This document shows positions 1 to 5,962 of a stretch of DNA of 5,962 nucleotides, piece after piece. Origin of the DNA: JBEKYH01 sp049511115. GTDB lineage: Bacteria; Planctomycetota; Phycisphaerae; Tepidisphaerales; Tepidisphaeraceae. The number at the start of each line of letters is the position of its first letter. The stretch's first letter is position 1. The notes under the pieces are model-generated. The model was not told the DNA's origin and made no database searches. It worked only from the letters and a program-made list of their open reading frames with translations. The position numbers were made by a program, and so were the translations under genes. Where the stretch lies: NCBI GenBank assembly GCA_049511115.1, contig JBEKYH010000331.1:1-5962 (forward strand). Direction: 5' to 3'.

Positions 1-681
1 CACATCGTCGCCATCAGTTCGATGGCCGTTTACGACTATGTGAATCTGCCCTCACGATCGACAGTCACGGAAGACTCTCCGATCGACGCGCAAATGACCG
101 GCCGCGACGATTACGCCCAGTCGAAAATGTTGCAGGAAATGCTTGTTTGGCAGACTGCACAATCAGCGGGATGGCGCTGGACGATCCTACGGCCCGGCGT
201 GATCTATGGGAAGGGCAAGCTCGTGAGCGCGCGCCTGGGAATCGCCGCCGGCAAATGGATTTTCCGCACCGGGCGCTCCGCTTCGATGCCTCTCACCTAC
301 GTCGAGAATTGTGCCCAGGCGATTATTCGGGCCGTCGAAAGCCCAGCCGCCAATGGGCAGGTGCTGAACATCATCGACGATGCGCCGCCGACGCAAAAGC
401 AATATGGTTCGCTCCTGGCGGCGCGCCTTTCCCCTCGGCGGCGCGTCCTTCCAATTCCGTGGCTGTTCTTGCGATTCGCCGCCGGCGCGGCGCAGGCGGT
501 CAACGATTCGTTCTTCAACGGCCGCGCCAAAATCCCCGGCCTGCTGGTTCCGGCGCGCCTGCACGCCCGGTGCAAGCCGCTGCGCTACGCCAACGAGCGG
601 GCCAAGCGGATTTTAAATTGGACGCCGCGCTACACGCTTGCGGAGGCGCTGGACCGGTCCATTCAAGGAGAGCAGGCGTGA
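1..681 (+). CDS. NAD(P)-dependent epimerase/dehydratase-type SDR, C-terminal part (5' end outside window)
   Basis: The frame is open from base 1, so the gene begins before the window; 226 residues are visible. The ATG at 22 is internal, because the codons before it read HIVAISS, the conserved strand carrying the catalytic Ser of extended short-chain dehydrogenases (S6/S7, then VY at 10-11). The catalytic YxxxK follows as YAQSK (Y38, K42). The segment LRPGVIYGKG (63-72) is the typical post-catalytic strand, and YVENCAQAI is the usual substrate-domain helix. The C-terminus (NERAKRILNWTPRYTLAEAL) matches the end of sugar-nucleotide epimerases and dehydratases. The N-terminal GxxGxxG cofactor site must lie upstream of the window. 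Family knowledge: these cytosolic enzymes epimerise, dehydrate or reduce nucleotide sugars, and some act on sterol or lipid substrates. The Arg-rich, Trp/Phe-containing stretch around 140-170 is unlike classic GalE, so the substrate is unknown. It overlaps the next glycosyltransferase by 4 bp, implying one operon. Confidence 0.88.
   Translation, partial: HIVAISSMAVYDYVNLPSRSTVTEDSPIDAQMTGRDDYAQSKMLQEMLVWQTAQSAGWRWTILRPGVIYGKGKLVSARLGIAAGKWIFRTGRSASMPLTYVENCAQAIIRAVESPAANGQVLNIIDDAPPTQKQYGSLLAARLSPRRRVLPIPWLFLRFAAGAAQAVNDSFFNGRAKIPGLLVPARLHARCKPLRYANERAKRILNWTPRYTLAEALDRSIQGEQA
665..670 (+). promoter_or_regulatory. Ribosome binding site (AAGGAG) selecting the GTG start at 678
   Basis: AAGGAG lies 7 bases upstream of GTG 678-680. 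The GTG overlaps the TGA stop of the SDR gene (GTGA, 678-681). This fixes the start of the glycosyltransferase: the frame stays open far upstream, to an ATG at 147, but that stretch lies entirely over the SDR coding sequence and has no glycosyltransferase character. The first residues after the GTG (TFRLGYLVSDYP) are a normal GT4 N-terminus. Confidence 0.8.
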
Positions 682-2981
682 CTTTCCGCCTTGGTTATCT
701 TGTCAGCGATTACCCGCACGCTGCCTACACATTCATCCAGCGCGAGGCCGCCGCGCTGCGCGATCTGGGGCATCATGTTCAGACCTTTTCCATTCGGCCT
801 CCCGAGCCGGGCCAGATGCTCGATGACCAGTTGCGGTTGGAAAGCGCAGCGACGATCTACCTGCTTCCGACCGCGCCGTGGACCCTTGCCGCTGCGCACT
901 TGCGTCTACTCCTGACAAATCCACTGCGATATTTCAATGCCCTAATCGCGGCACTGTCTTTTCGACCGCCGGGATTTCAAGGTGTTTTGAAACAATTGGC
1001 CTATTTTGCGGAAGCCGGCCTGCTCGCCCGGCAGATGCGCCGCCGACAGCTTACTCACCTGCATAATCATTTTTGCAATTCAAGTTGCTCGGTGGCCTTG
1101 ATTGCCTCCGAACTGGGCGGCTTCACGTTCAGTTTCACCGTGCACGGCCCGACCGATTTTGTGGATACCGAATACTGGCGGCTCGATGAAAAAATCCGCC
1201 GCGCCGTGGCCGTGAACTGCATCAGCCAATTTGCGCGGGAGAAGGCGCTGCAATCAGCCGCGCCGGATGAAGCTGGCAAACTGCGCATTGTTCACTGCGG
1301 CGTGGAACTGGCTGAATTTGATCCACCTAACTCGAAAACTGCTGGCGCCCGCCTCTTGTTCATCGGCCGACTGGCGAAGGCGAAGGGACTGCACTTTCTT
1401 CTGCGAGCTTTCGCGGAAATCTCGCAGTCGCAGCCCGATGCGACGCTGACGCTTGCCGGCGACGGTCCGGAGCGACCTGCCCTGGAAAAGCAGGCCGCCG
1501 ATTTGGGCGTCGCCTCGCGAGTCCGCTTTCTCGGCTATCAATCGCAAACGCAGATTCGCGGCGAATTGGCCGCCGCCGACGTTTTCGTGATGACCAGCCT
1601 GGCCGAAGGATTGCCCGTCGTTGTGATGGAGGCGATGGCGGCGGGAGCTCCCGTGGTCGCGCCGAATATCGCGGGGATTCCAGAATTGATCGAGGATAGG
1701 GTCACGGGATTATTAACGCCAACCGAGGATTCGCACGCCACGGCCAGCGCGGTTCTGAAACTCCTGGGCGACGGCAGTCTGCGGCAATCGCTGGTTCAAG
1801 CCGCACGAGCCAAGGTCCAAACAGATTTTAATATTCGCCACGAAGCTGGATGGTTCGCCAGAATCCTTGAGTCTGCCGAGGCCGGCCAATCCGAACCCAA
1901 TCGCCCGGCATCTTCCCCCTCGCCATGTACTCAGGGAGAGGGTCGGGGGGGTCGGGGTGAGGGTTCCTCGACCAGTGAGAACCCCGTCGAAAAACCAAAA
2001 GGCGACCCTCACCCTAACCCTCTCCCTGAGTACATGGAGAGGGGACCAGAGGCAGTTGCTCGAAGCGATCGTCGATTTCTCCTTATCAGCCCGTGCCGCA
2101 ACGAAGCCCAATATATGCGGCGCACCTTGGAAAGCGTCGTCGCGCAATCCACACTCCCCGCCCTCTGGATTATCGTCGATGACGGCTCGACCGACGCGAC
2201 GCCCGCGATCCTCAGCGAATATGCGGCCAAATACCCTTTCATCCGCGTGCTGCGCCGCGAGGATCGCGGATTTCGCCAGCTTGGCGGCGGCGTGATCGAC
2301 GCATTCTATGCGGGACTAGAGAGCGTGAGACTCGACGACTTTGACTATCTGTGCAAACTCGATCTCGATCTGGTCCTGCCGCCGCGCTACTTCCAAACGC
2401 TGATGGAAAAAATGGAATCCGAGCTGCGCCTGGGGGCGTGTAGCGGCAAGACCTTTTACCAGCATCCGCGCACGGGAAGATTTATTGCCGAGCCGTGTGG
2501 CGACGAGCAGGCCATCGGCGCCAGCAAATTCTATCGCGTGAAATGTTTCCAGCAGATCGGCGGGTTTGTGCGCGAGCTGATGTGGGACGGAATCGACGGC
2601 CACCGCTGCCGGATGGTGGGATGGATGGCCATGTCGTGCGATGATCCGCGCTTGAATTTTGAGCACCTTCGCCCCATGGGGACGAGCGACAAAAACTGGT
2701 GGACCGGCCGCAAGCGCCACGGCCAGGGTCAGTATTTCATGGGGACGAGCTTCTTATATCTGCTGGCAAGTTGTGTTTATCGCCTGGGCCAGCCGCCCGT
2801 AGTGATTGGCGCGATAGCATCGTTCTGGGGCTATGTGCAAAGCGCGATCCAGCGCCGCCCCCGCTATGGCGACGAAGAATTCCGCCGGTTTCTGCGGCGA
2901 TGGCAGTGGAATTGTCTAATCAAGGGGAAAGCGGCCGCGACCGCGGAACTTGATCGCCGTCAGGAGCTGGCGCGGGGGTGA
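678..2981 (+). CDS. Two-domain glycosyltransferase: N-terminal GT4 fused to C-terminal GT2
   Basis: The product has 767 residues, about the length of a GT4 (~400) plus a GT2 (~300). Residues 1-405 are a GT-B enzyme like the colanic acid/amylovoran-type GT4 proteins. They contain YPHAAYTFIQRE (12-23), HNHF, TVHGPTDF with H156, FIGRLAKAKG with donor-phosphate-binding R231 and K236, and the EX7E motif AEGLPVVVMEAM (E310, E318). Residues 413-457 are a low-complexity Pro/Gly/Glu linker encoded by an inverted repeat. Residues 463-767 are a GT-A family 2 enzyme: LLISPCRNE, DDGSTD (501-506), KLDLDL with the metal-binding DxD (D562, D564). They end in hydrophobic stretches (about 692-701 and 707-721) that may associate with the membrane. 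Each domain should transfer one sugar from a nucleotide-sugar donor to a lipid-linked or growing surface glycan at the inner membrane; donors are unknown. The frame is unbroken from 678 to 2979. The two halves may be translated as one chain, or the GT2 may also start at ATG 2034 (residue 453), which has no visible ribosome binding site. Confidence 0.85.
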   Translation: MTFRLGYLVSDYPHAAYTFIQREAAALRDLGHHVQTFSIRPPEPGQMLDDQLRLESAATIYLLPTAPWTLAAAHLRLLLTNPLRYFNALIAALSFRPPGFQGVLKQLAYFAEAGLLARQMRRRQLTHLHNHFCNSSCSVALIASELGGFTFSFTVHGPTDFVDTEYWRLDEKIRRAVAVNCISQFAREKALQSAAPDEAGKLRIVHCGVELAEFDPPNSKTAGARLLFIGRLAKAKGLHFLLRAFAEISQSQPDATLTLAGDGPERPALEKQAADLGVASRVRFLGYQSQTQIRGELAAADVFVMTSLAEGLPVVVMEAMAAGAPVVAPNIAGIPELIEDRVTGLLTPTEDSHATASAVLKLLGDGSLRQSLVQAARAKVQTDFNIRHEAGWFARILESAEAGQSEPNRPASSPSPCTQGEGRGGRGEGSSTSENPVEKPKGDPHPNPLPEYMERGPEAVARSDRRFLLISPCRNEAQYMRRTLESVVAQSTLPALWIIVDDGSTDATPAILSEYAAKYPFIRVLRREDRGFRQLGGGVIDAFYAGLESVRLDDFDYLCKLDLDLVLPPRYFQTLMEKMESELRLGACSGKTFYQHPRTGRFIAEPCGDEQAIGASKFYRVKCFQQIGGFVRELMWDGIDGHRCRMVGWMAMSCDDPRLNFEHLRPMGTSDKNWWTGRKRHGQGQYFMGTSFLYLLASCVYRLGQPPVVIGAIASFWGYVQSAIQRRPRYGDEEFRRFLRRWQWNCLIKGKAAATAELDRRQELARG
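1916..2044. repeat. Imperfect inverted repeat (palindromic, MITE/REP-like) inside the GT4-GT2 coding sequence
   Basis: Bases 1916-1943 are the reverse complement of 2017-2044 over 28 positions with one mismatch (1922 against 2038), including a perfect 21-base run (1923-1943 with 2017-2037). A second stem of 10 bases (1955-1964 with 2005-2014) continues inward to a 40-base loop (1965-2004). The left arm has 11 bases (1944-1954, G-rich) where the right arm has 2, a 9-base difference that is a multiple of three. The total span, 129 bp, is also a multiple of three, so the element sits in frame. It reads as PSPCTQGEGRGGRGEG on the left and DPHPNPLPEYMERG on the right. No target-site duplication is evident at the ends. 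From memory, HPNPLP/GEG-type peptides recur in annotated proteins of several GC-rich bacteria because of dispersed repeats of this kind. It encodes no transposase, so any movement would depend on factors elsewhere. Confidence 0.88.
2960..2981. other. Tail-to-tail overlap of the two convergent operons
   Basis: The plus-strand fusion gene stops with TGA at 2979-2981, and the minus-strand GT4 stops with TGA read from 2962 down to 2960. The last seven or so codons of each gene therefore share the same DNA. No hairpin followed by a T-run is seen between or just beyond the stops. Transcripts from both sides must end inside, or read into, the opposite coding sequence. Confidence 0.85.
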
Positions 2982-4060
2982 TGTGCGCGGATGGCCTTCA
3001 CGATCGCCGCTTCGAATAACTCACCGGCCCGCTGCCACGTGTACGGCTGGGCTGTAGTAGACGCGGCGTCGCTCATCGCTCGCCATTGCTCGTTGGATAG
3101 TTTTGCGATCGACACCAAATGGCGTGCCAATTGTGCCGCGTCACCCACATCCGCGAGAAATCCATTGACTCCATCGGCGATCGCCTCCATCGGCCAGCCG
3201 ACGCGCGTTGAAATCACCGGGCAGCGGCAGGCCATCGCCTCCAGCGCGGGCATATAAAATCCCTCGGCATGGCTCGCGCAGAGCCACCCGTCGCAAGCCG
3301 CGTAGATGTCCTTCAACTGATTTTGCGGCGGATTCTGCACATAAACCGCGCCGGGCGGCAGGGGAAGTTTTCGATCCGCTGCGCCAACGCCCAAGGCGAT
3401 CACCTTCAAATTGCCGCAGGCTTTGCGGGCCAATTCAATCGCCTTGATGGCCACGTCGCATCCCTTAAACGGTGTGGTCGAATACAGCATCCCGATGGTC
3501 GGTACACCTTGTTTCCCGCGGGGCGGCGCGTGGAATTGCGCATGATCCAGCCCATAGGGAACGAGCGATGCCGTCGCGTCGCCGAATTTGTCGCGCGCGA
3601 TATCGGCGAGCCACCGGGACACGACCACGCGATGAAGTGGCAATCGCCACACCGCATCGACGTCCTCCGCGGGACCGCCCCAGGTTTCGTAGTGCTGGAT
3701 GAGGTGCAGCTTGGCGCCCTTGGCCGGCGGAAGCGCCGCTACCCATTGGGCAGTGCGCCACCATGTCGCGATCACCGCGTCGGCATTGGGCAAATCCGCC
3801 GCGCCGATCGCGCGGCTGGATTCGATCACAATGTGTTTCACGCCGGACCCATCGAGGTGCGATGGTCGCATTCCAGCGGGTCCGGGCCAATGGCGGCGGC
3901 CAGCGAGGGCGCGCAGCTTTTCTTTCGTTCCGACGTTCGGGTAGGGGGCGGAAAAAACCGTTACATCATGTCCGCGGCGGTTGAGTTCCTTGGCGAATTC
4001 GCTCACCGCGCGCACGCCGCCGGAAAGGTCCGCCCGTTCCAGGATGAAGTTGATTGTCAT
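2960..4060 (-). CDS. Glycosyltransferase family 4 (GT-B)
   Basis: The product has 366 residues, normal for a single-domain GT4. The start is ATG 4060-4058, placed 8 bases after a GAGG core and 10 bp after the stop of the preceding gene. A longer frame reaching 4135 would run over the end of that gene and adds only non-homologous residues. The N-terminus INFILERADLSGGVRAV has the Gly-Gly donor/acceptor loop (G14-G15). ATWWRTAQWV (98-107) and LIQHYE (120-125) resemble the N-terminal domain of rhamnan/WsaF-like GT4 enzymes. VVVSRWL (145-151) and VPYGLD (167-172) are typical of the interdomain region. STTPFKG (194-200) carries the K of the phosphate-binding site, and EGFYMPALE (E266, E274) is the EX7E motif. 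It should be a retaining, cytosolic or membrane-peripheral enzyme extending a surface glycan from a nucleotide sugar; sugar specificity cannot be read. It is the last gene of the minus-strand operon. Confidence 0.9.
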   Translation of the reverse strand: MTINFILERADLSGGVRAVSEFAKELNRRGHDVTVFSAPYPNVGTKEKLRALAGRRHWPGPAGMRPSHLDGSGVKHIVIESSRAIGAADLPNADAVIATWWRTAQWVAALPPAKGAKLHLIQHYETWGGPAEDVDAVWRLPLHRVVVSRWLADIARDKFGDATASLVPYGLDHAQFHAPPRGKQGVPTIGMLYSTTPFKGCDVAIKAIELARKACGNLKVIALGVGAADRKLPLPPGAVYVQNPPQNQLKDIYAACDGWLCASHAEGFYMPALEAMACRCPVISTRVGWPMEAIADGVNGFLADVGDAAQLARHLVSIAKLSNEQWRAMSDAASTTAQPYTWQRAGELFEAAIVKAIRAHHPRASS

Positions 4061-4064
4061 CACG

Positions 4065-4072
4065 CCCCCCTC
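4065..4072 (-). promoter_or_regulatory. Ribosome binding site (GAGGGGGG) for the minus-strand GT4
   Basis: On the minus strand GAGGGGGG begins inside the stop codon of the upstream GT2-like gene (TGA 4073-4071), and its GAGG core is 8 bases from ATG 4060. A GTG directly before this ATG (4063-4061) is in frame, but its spacing is less favourable and ATG starts the usual GT4 first strand. The overlap of stop and Shine-Dalgarno suggests translation is handed on from the upstream gene. Confidence 0.65.
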
Positions 4073-4982
4073 ATGAACCGGCGGCGAAGAGCCGCTTGAT
4101 CGCACGCCAGTGCGGGCCGAATCGACTCGCCCCAAAGGCCACGCGCAGCTCCTTAATCCAGCGCCGCTTCATTCCGTAATAGCAGCCGCCGTGAAACGCG
4201 ACGACGCGCCCCGCATTGAGGTACGGCGTGATATTCCGCCGCGCCAGATAATCCTGTCTCACTTTCACCAGCCGTTTTCCGGCGGCGTTGGTGTGAAAAA
4301 CGGTCCAGCTTTCGTCTTCCACTTTAACCAGCGCAAAAACGCCATGCTTCTTGATATACGCTTCAAACGCGACCTCCACGAGATATCGGGGCGAACCCTT
4401 GCCATCGTCGGGAACTGGGCTGATCCCAGAAAAATTCGACGCGATGTATGGACCGGCGAATTCTTGCATGGCCTCGACGAACTTGCTCCGCTTCATGAGC
4501 GCGAAATTCAGGCTGCATTTCTGCGTGAAATACCAGCCGGGAAACGGGGCGTCGTGATGCTTGACGGGCATGTTGAAGCTGCCGCCGATGGCGAAAGTAT
4601 CGGGGCGATCCAATAGCTCCAGCGCGCGCGGGAGCCAATCGTCGTCGCCATTGCGGTAGGGGAGCGTGTCGCTTTTGAAGAAGAGGATATAGGGCTTGGA
4701 ACCGATCGCTCCAGCCGCGTGTTCCTGCAGATAGCAGGTATTCTTGTTGTTATCAGGGTGATTTGGCCCAATGAGCTGCAGCTTGTCGATGTGGCCCTTC
4801 TGGAATAGATCGAAACAGACTGAGTGCGTGGCCGGGGAGCTGCCGCCGTCGACCAGCACGATTTCACCGGGACGACCGCCGAGGAAGGCGATCCAGTCCG
4901 ACAGCACATCCGCCAGGGTTTCGGCGTTGCCGAAATTCGCTGCCGAGAGCGAGACCTGATTGAGCGCTTCCTGTACGGTCAT
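4071..4982 (-). CDS. Divergent GT2-like (GT-A) glycosyltransferase
   Basis: The product has 303 residues, a usual GT2 length. The start ATG 4982-4980 overlaps the TGA of the preceding gene (ATGA). No Shine-Dalgarno is visible, so coupled translation is likely. The first strand and helix are VSLSAANFGNAETL (10-23). The nucleotide-binding strand is EIVLVDGGSS (40-49), in place of the usual DDGSTD. The metal-site region reads LFFKSDTLP (100-108), so only the last Asp (D105) of a DxD is present. IGGSFNMP (132-139) and a helix with E203/E207 before KKHG (211-214) sit where GT2 enzymes have the acceptor loop and the catalytic-base helix. The C-terminus is strongly basic and aromatic (YYGMKRRWIKELR), which may help peripheral membrane binding. 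It lies between two other glycosyltransferases in one operon, which supports a role in the same glycan. The substrate is unknown, and assignment to a named GT2 subfamily is not possible by eye. Confidence 0.78.
   Translation of the reverse strand: MTVQEALNQVSLSAANFGNAETLADVLSDWIAFLGGRPGEIVLVDGGSSPATHSVCFDLFQKGHIDKLQLIGPNHPDNNKNTCYLQEHAAGAIGSKPYILFFKSDTLPYRNGDDDWLPRALELLDRPDTFAIGGSFNMPVKHHDAPFPGWYFTQKCSLNFALMKRSKFVEAMQEFAGPYIASNFSGISPVPDDGKGSPRYLVEVAFEAYIKKHGVFALVKVEDESWTVFHTNAAGKRLVKVRQDYLARRNITPYLNAGRVVAFHGGCYYGMKRRWIKELRVAFGASRFGPHWRAIKRLFAAGS
4979..4982 (-). promoter_or_regulatory. ATGA start/stop overlap coupling two glycosyltransferase genes
   Basis: On the minus strand the ATG of the GT2-like gene (4982-4980) and the TGA of the upstream GT2 (4981-4979) share two bases. 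The 20 bases before the ATG contain no GGAG-like sequence. Reinitiation by ribosomes finishing the upstream gene is therefore the likely mode of translation (inference). Confidence 0.7.
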
Positions 4983-5962
4983 AGTTTATGTTGCGCATTC
5001 AATTTCGCCAGCCCCGCCGCGAGCTTTCCCGCCGGATCGTTCCGAGCCAGGTCAAAATATCCCGCGGCGCGATTGCGGAATAGATCGTACCAGAAGGGAA
5101 AGCGCCCGGCGTCGGGATGATTTGGTCCCTTCAGTTTTCCGACGAACTTGATTTTTGCGGCCGCCAGTCGCCAACGCGCCCCGATCAGAACATTGCTTGC
5201 CCGGCTCCGGTGCGGCTCCTTATTTCGCAGACAGTCGAGCCAGGGCGTGGAAAACGCTCCCGTGGCAATGACAGCATCGAGATATTCCCGCCTGAGCCGC
5301 CGCGCGGGGAGAACGTGGGCCATTTGCAGCGATGGCGTGTACCAGGTTTCCCAGCCGAGCCTCTGCGCGAGCAGGCCGATCTCGGTGTCGTCGCCGCTGG
5401 TCAGCGCGCCGCCGGTTCTCCCGGTGAGATGGCAGCCGATGTCCAGGAGAATCCGGCGAAACAACGCGGTCCGACCCGTCATTCCGGCCCCGCACGGCGG
5501 GTCATCTTCGAGAAGAATTAGCTTTCGCTCAGCTTCGCCCATGTCACGGATGGCCAGCGCCTGGGCATAGTGCTCCTGAAAATCGGGGGGAATACTCGCG
5601 GGATCTTCAAATACCGGGGCGATTTTCCCGCCGGCGATTCCCGCGGAGGGATGCGCCGCAAAAAACGCGATGCAATTCTGTGCCCACTGCGGCGAAACGA
5701 GATTGTCATCGTCGATGAACGAAAGCAATTCTCCGCGCGCTTCGGCCGCCGCGCGGGCTCGCGCTCGCGTGTGACCGGCGATGGGTTCGCTCACCACACG
5801 CAGGGGCAGAGCCAACCGCCGCCCCGCATCCTCCGCGACTTTCCGCGTATCGTCGGTGCTGGCGTTGTCCACAACGAGACACTCCCACGCGCCGGGCATA
5901 TTTTCCATTTGGGCGAGCGCGTTAAGCGCTGCCGGGAGTCGCGCGGCGGCGTTGTGGGCGCA
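4979..5962 (-). CDS. Glycosyltransferase family 2 (GT-A), N-terminus outside window
   Basis: The frame is open to the right edge; 327 residues are visible, and probably only about ten residues are missing. The ATG at 5908 is not the true start, since the codons before it read AHNAAARLPAALNALAQ, the standard first helix of a GT2. VVDNASTDDT (30-39) is the nucleotide-binding motif. FIDDDN (82-87) carries the DxD metal site. PCGAGMTGRTALFR (156-169) is the conserved acceptor-side loop, and SGDDTEIGLLAQRLGW (from 189) supplies the catalytic-base region (D191/D192, E194). The C-terminal ~80 residues are basic (KIKFVGKLKGP, FWYDLFRNRAAGYF) and could form a membrane-proximal tail. Family knowledge: such inverting enzymes add sugars to lipid-linked surface glycans in the cytoplasm. 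It is the first visible gene of the minus-strand operon and is followed by an ATGA overlap. The sugar transferred is unknown. Confidence 0.9.
   Translation of the reverse strand, partial: CAHNAAARLPAALNALAQMENMPGAWECLVVDNASTDDTRKVAEDAGRRLALPLRVVSEPIAGHTRARARAAAEARGELLSFIDDDNLVSPQWAQNCIAFFAAHPSAGIAGGKIAPVFEDPASIPPDFQEHYAQALAIRDMGEAERKLILLEDDPPCGAGMTGRTALFRRILLDIGCHLTGRTGGALTSGDDTEIGLLAQRLGWETWYTPSLQMAHVLPARRLRREYLDAVIATGAFSTPWLDCLRNKEPHRSRASNVLIGARWRLAAAKIKFVGKLKGPNHPDAGRFPFWYDLFRNRAAGYFDLARNDPAGKLAAGLAKLNAQHKL

Noticed and set aside
147..677. Upstream extension of the fusion gene's frame, which is open from an ATG at 147.
   Set aside because: It lies wholly within the SDR coding sequence, gives Arg/Ala/Pro-rich peptide without family character, and the GTG at 678 has a good ribosome binding site and begins a normal GT4 N-terminus.
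1916..2044. Reading the inverted repeat as a transcription terminator between two genes.
   Set aside because: The stem is followed by no T-run, lies inside an unbroken frame, and has a 40-base inner loop, unlike an intrinsic terminator.
1916..2044. Reading the two repeat copies as the start of a CRISPR array.
   Set aside because: There are only two copies, they are inverted rather than direct, and their spacing and sequence are not those of repeat-spacer units.
1713..2295. Open frames through the repeat region in other frames on both strands.
   Set aside because: The palindrome lacks stop codons in several frames, which produces Thr/Leu- or Pro-rich low-complexity peptides. The flanking codons of the real frame carry the GT4 and GT2 motifs.
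3269..4099. Long plus-strand open frame (276 codons) opposite the minus-strand GT4.
   Set aside because: It looks like an antisense shadow of a GC-rich gene: rich in Arg, Gly and His, no recognisable domain, no ribosome binding site, while the minus strand shows complete GT4 motifs.
4061..4135. 25-residue N-terminal extension of the minus-strand GT4 starting at 4135.
   Set aside because: It overlaps the end of the upstream gene in another frame, while ATG 4060 has a Shine-Dalgarno and starts directly with the conserved first strand.

Overview
The window is a gene-dense piece of a bacterial cell-surface polysaccharide (exopolysaccharide, capsule or O-antigen type) locus. Every supported gene is either a glycosyltransferase or a sugar-nucleotide-type short-chain dehydrogenase/reductase (SDR). 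Base composition is GC-rich (about 60 % by eye), genes are packed with 4-bp start/stop overlaps, and one glycosyltransferase gene carries a GC-rich palindromic repeat that reads through as Pro/Gly/Glu-rich peptide. Together with the style of the glycosyltransferases this fits a Planctomycetes-like or other GC-rich environmental Gram-negative bacterium. That assignment is only a guess, because no marker gene is present.

Layout: two convergent transcription units fill the window. On the plus strand, the C-terminal part of an NAD(P)-dependent epimerase/dehydratase-type SDR (1-681, 5' end outside the window) overlaps by GTGA a 767-codon gene (678-2981). That gene joins an N-terminal GT4 (GT-B fold) glycosyltransferase to a C-terminal GT2 (GT-A fold) glycosyltransferase. 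The joint between the two domains is made by a 129-bp imperfect inverted repeat (1916-2044). On the minus strand, read from the right edge, there is a GT2 glycosyltransferase cut by the window edge (5962-4979), a divergent GT2-like protein (4982-4071, ATGA overlap with the previous gene) and a GT4 glycosyltransferase (4060-2960, 10-bp gap). The two units meet tail to tail with a 22-bp overlap of their last codons and no room for a conventional terminator.

Taken together, the genes would supply five glycosyltransferase domains (two GT4, three GT2 or GT2-like) and one sugar- or lipid-modifying oxidoreductase. This suits stepwise assembly of a repeat unit or decoration of a surface glycan. No flippase, polymerase, exporter or regulator is visible, and no substrate can be named from sequence alone. 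There is no gene-free stretch over 300 bases, and no RNA gene, CRISPR array, transposase or recognisable promoter was seen. The most notable item is the repeat-bridged GT4-GT2 fusion. I found no convincing evidence of a wholly new biological system.
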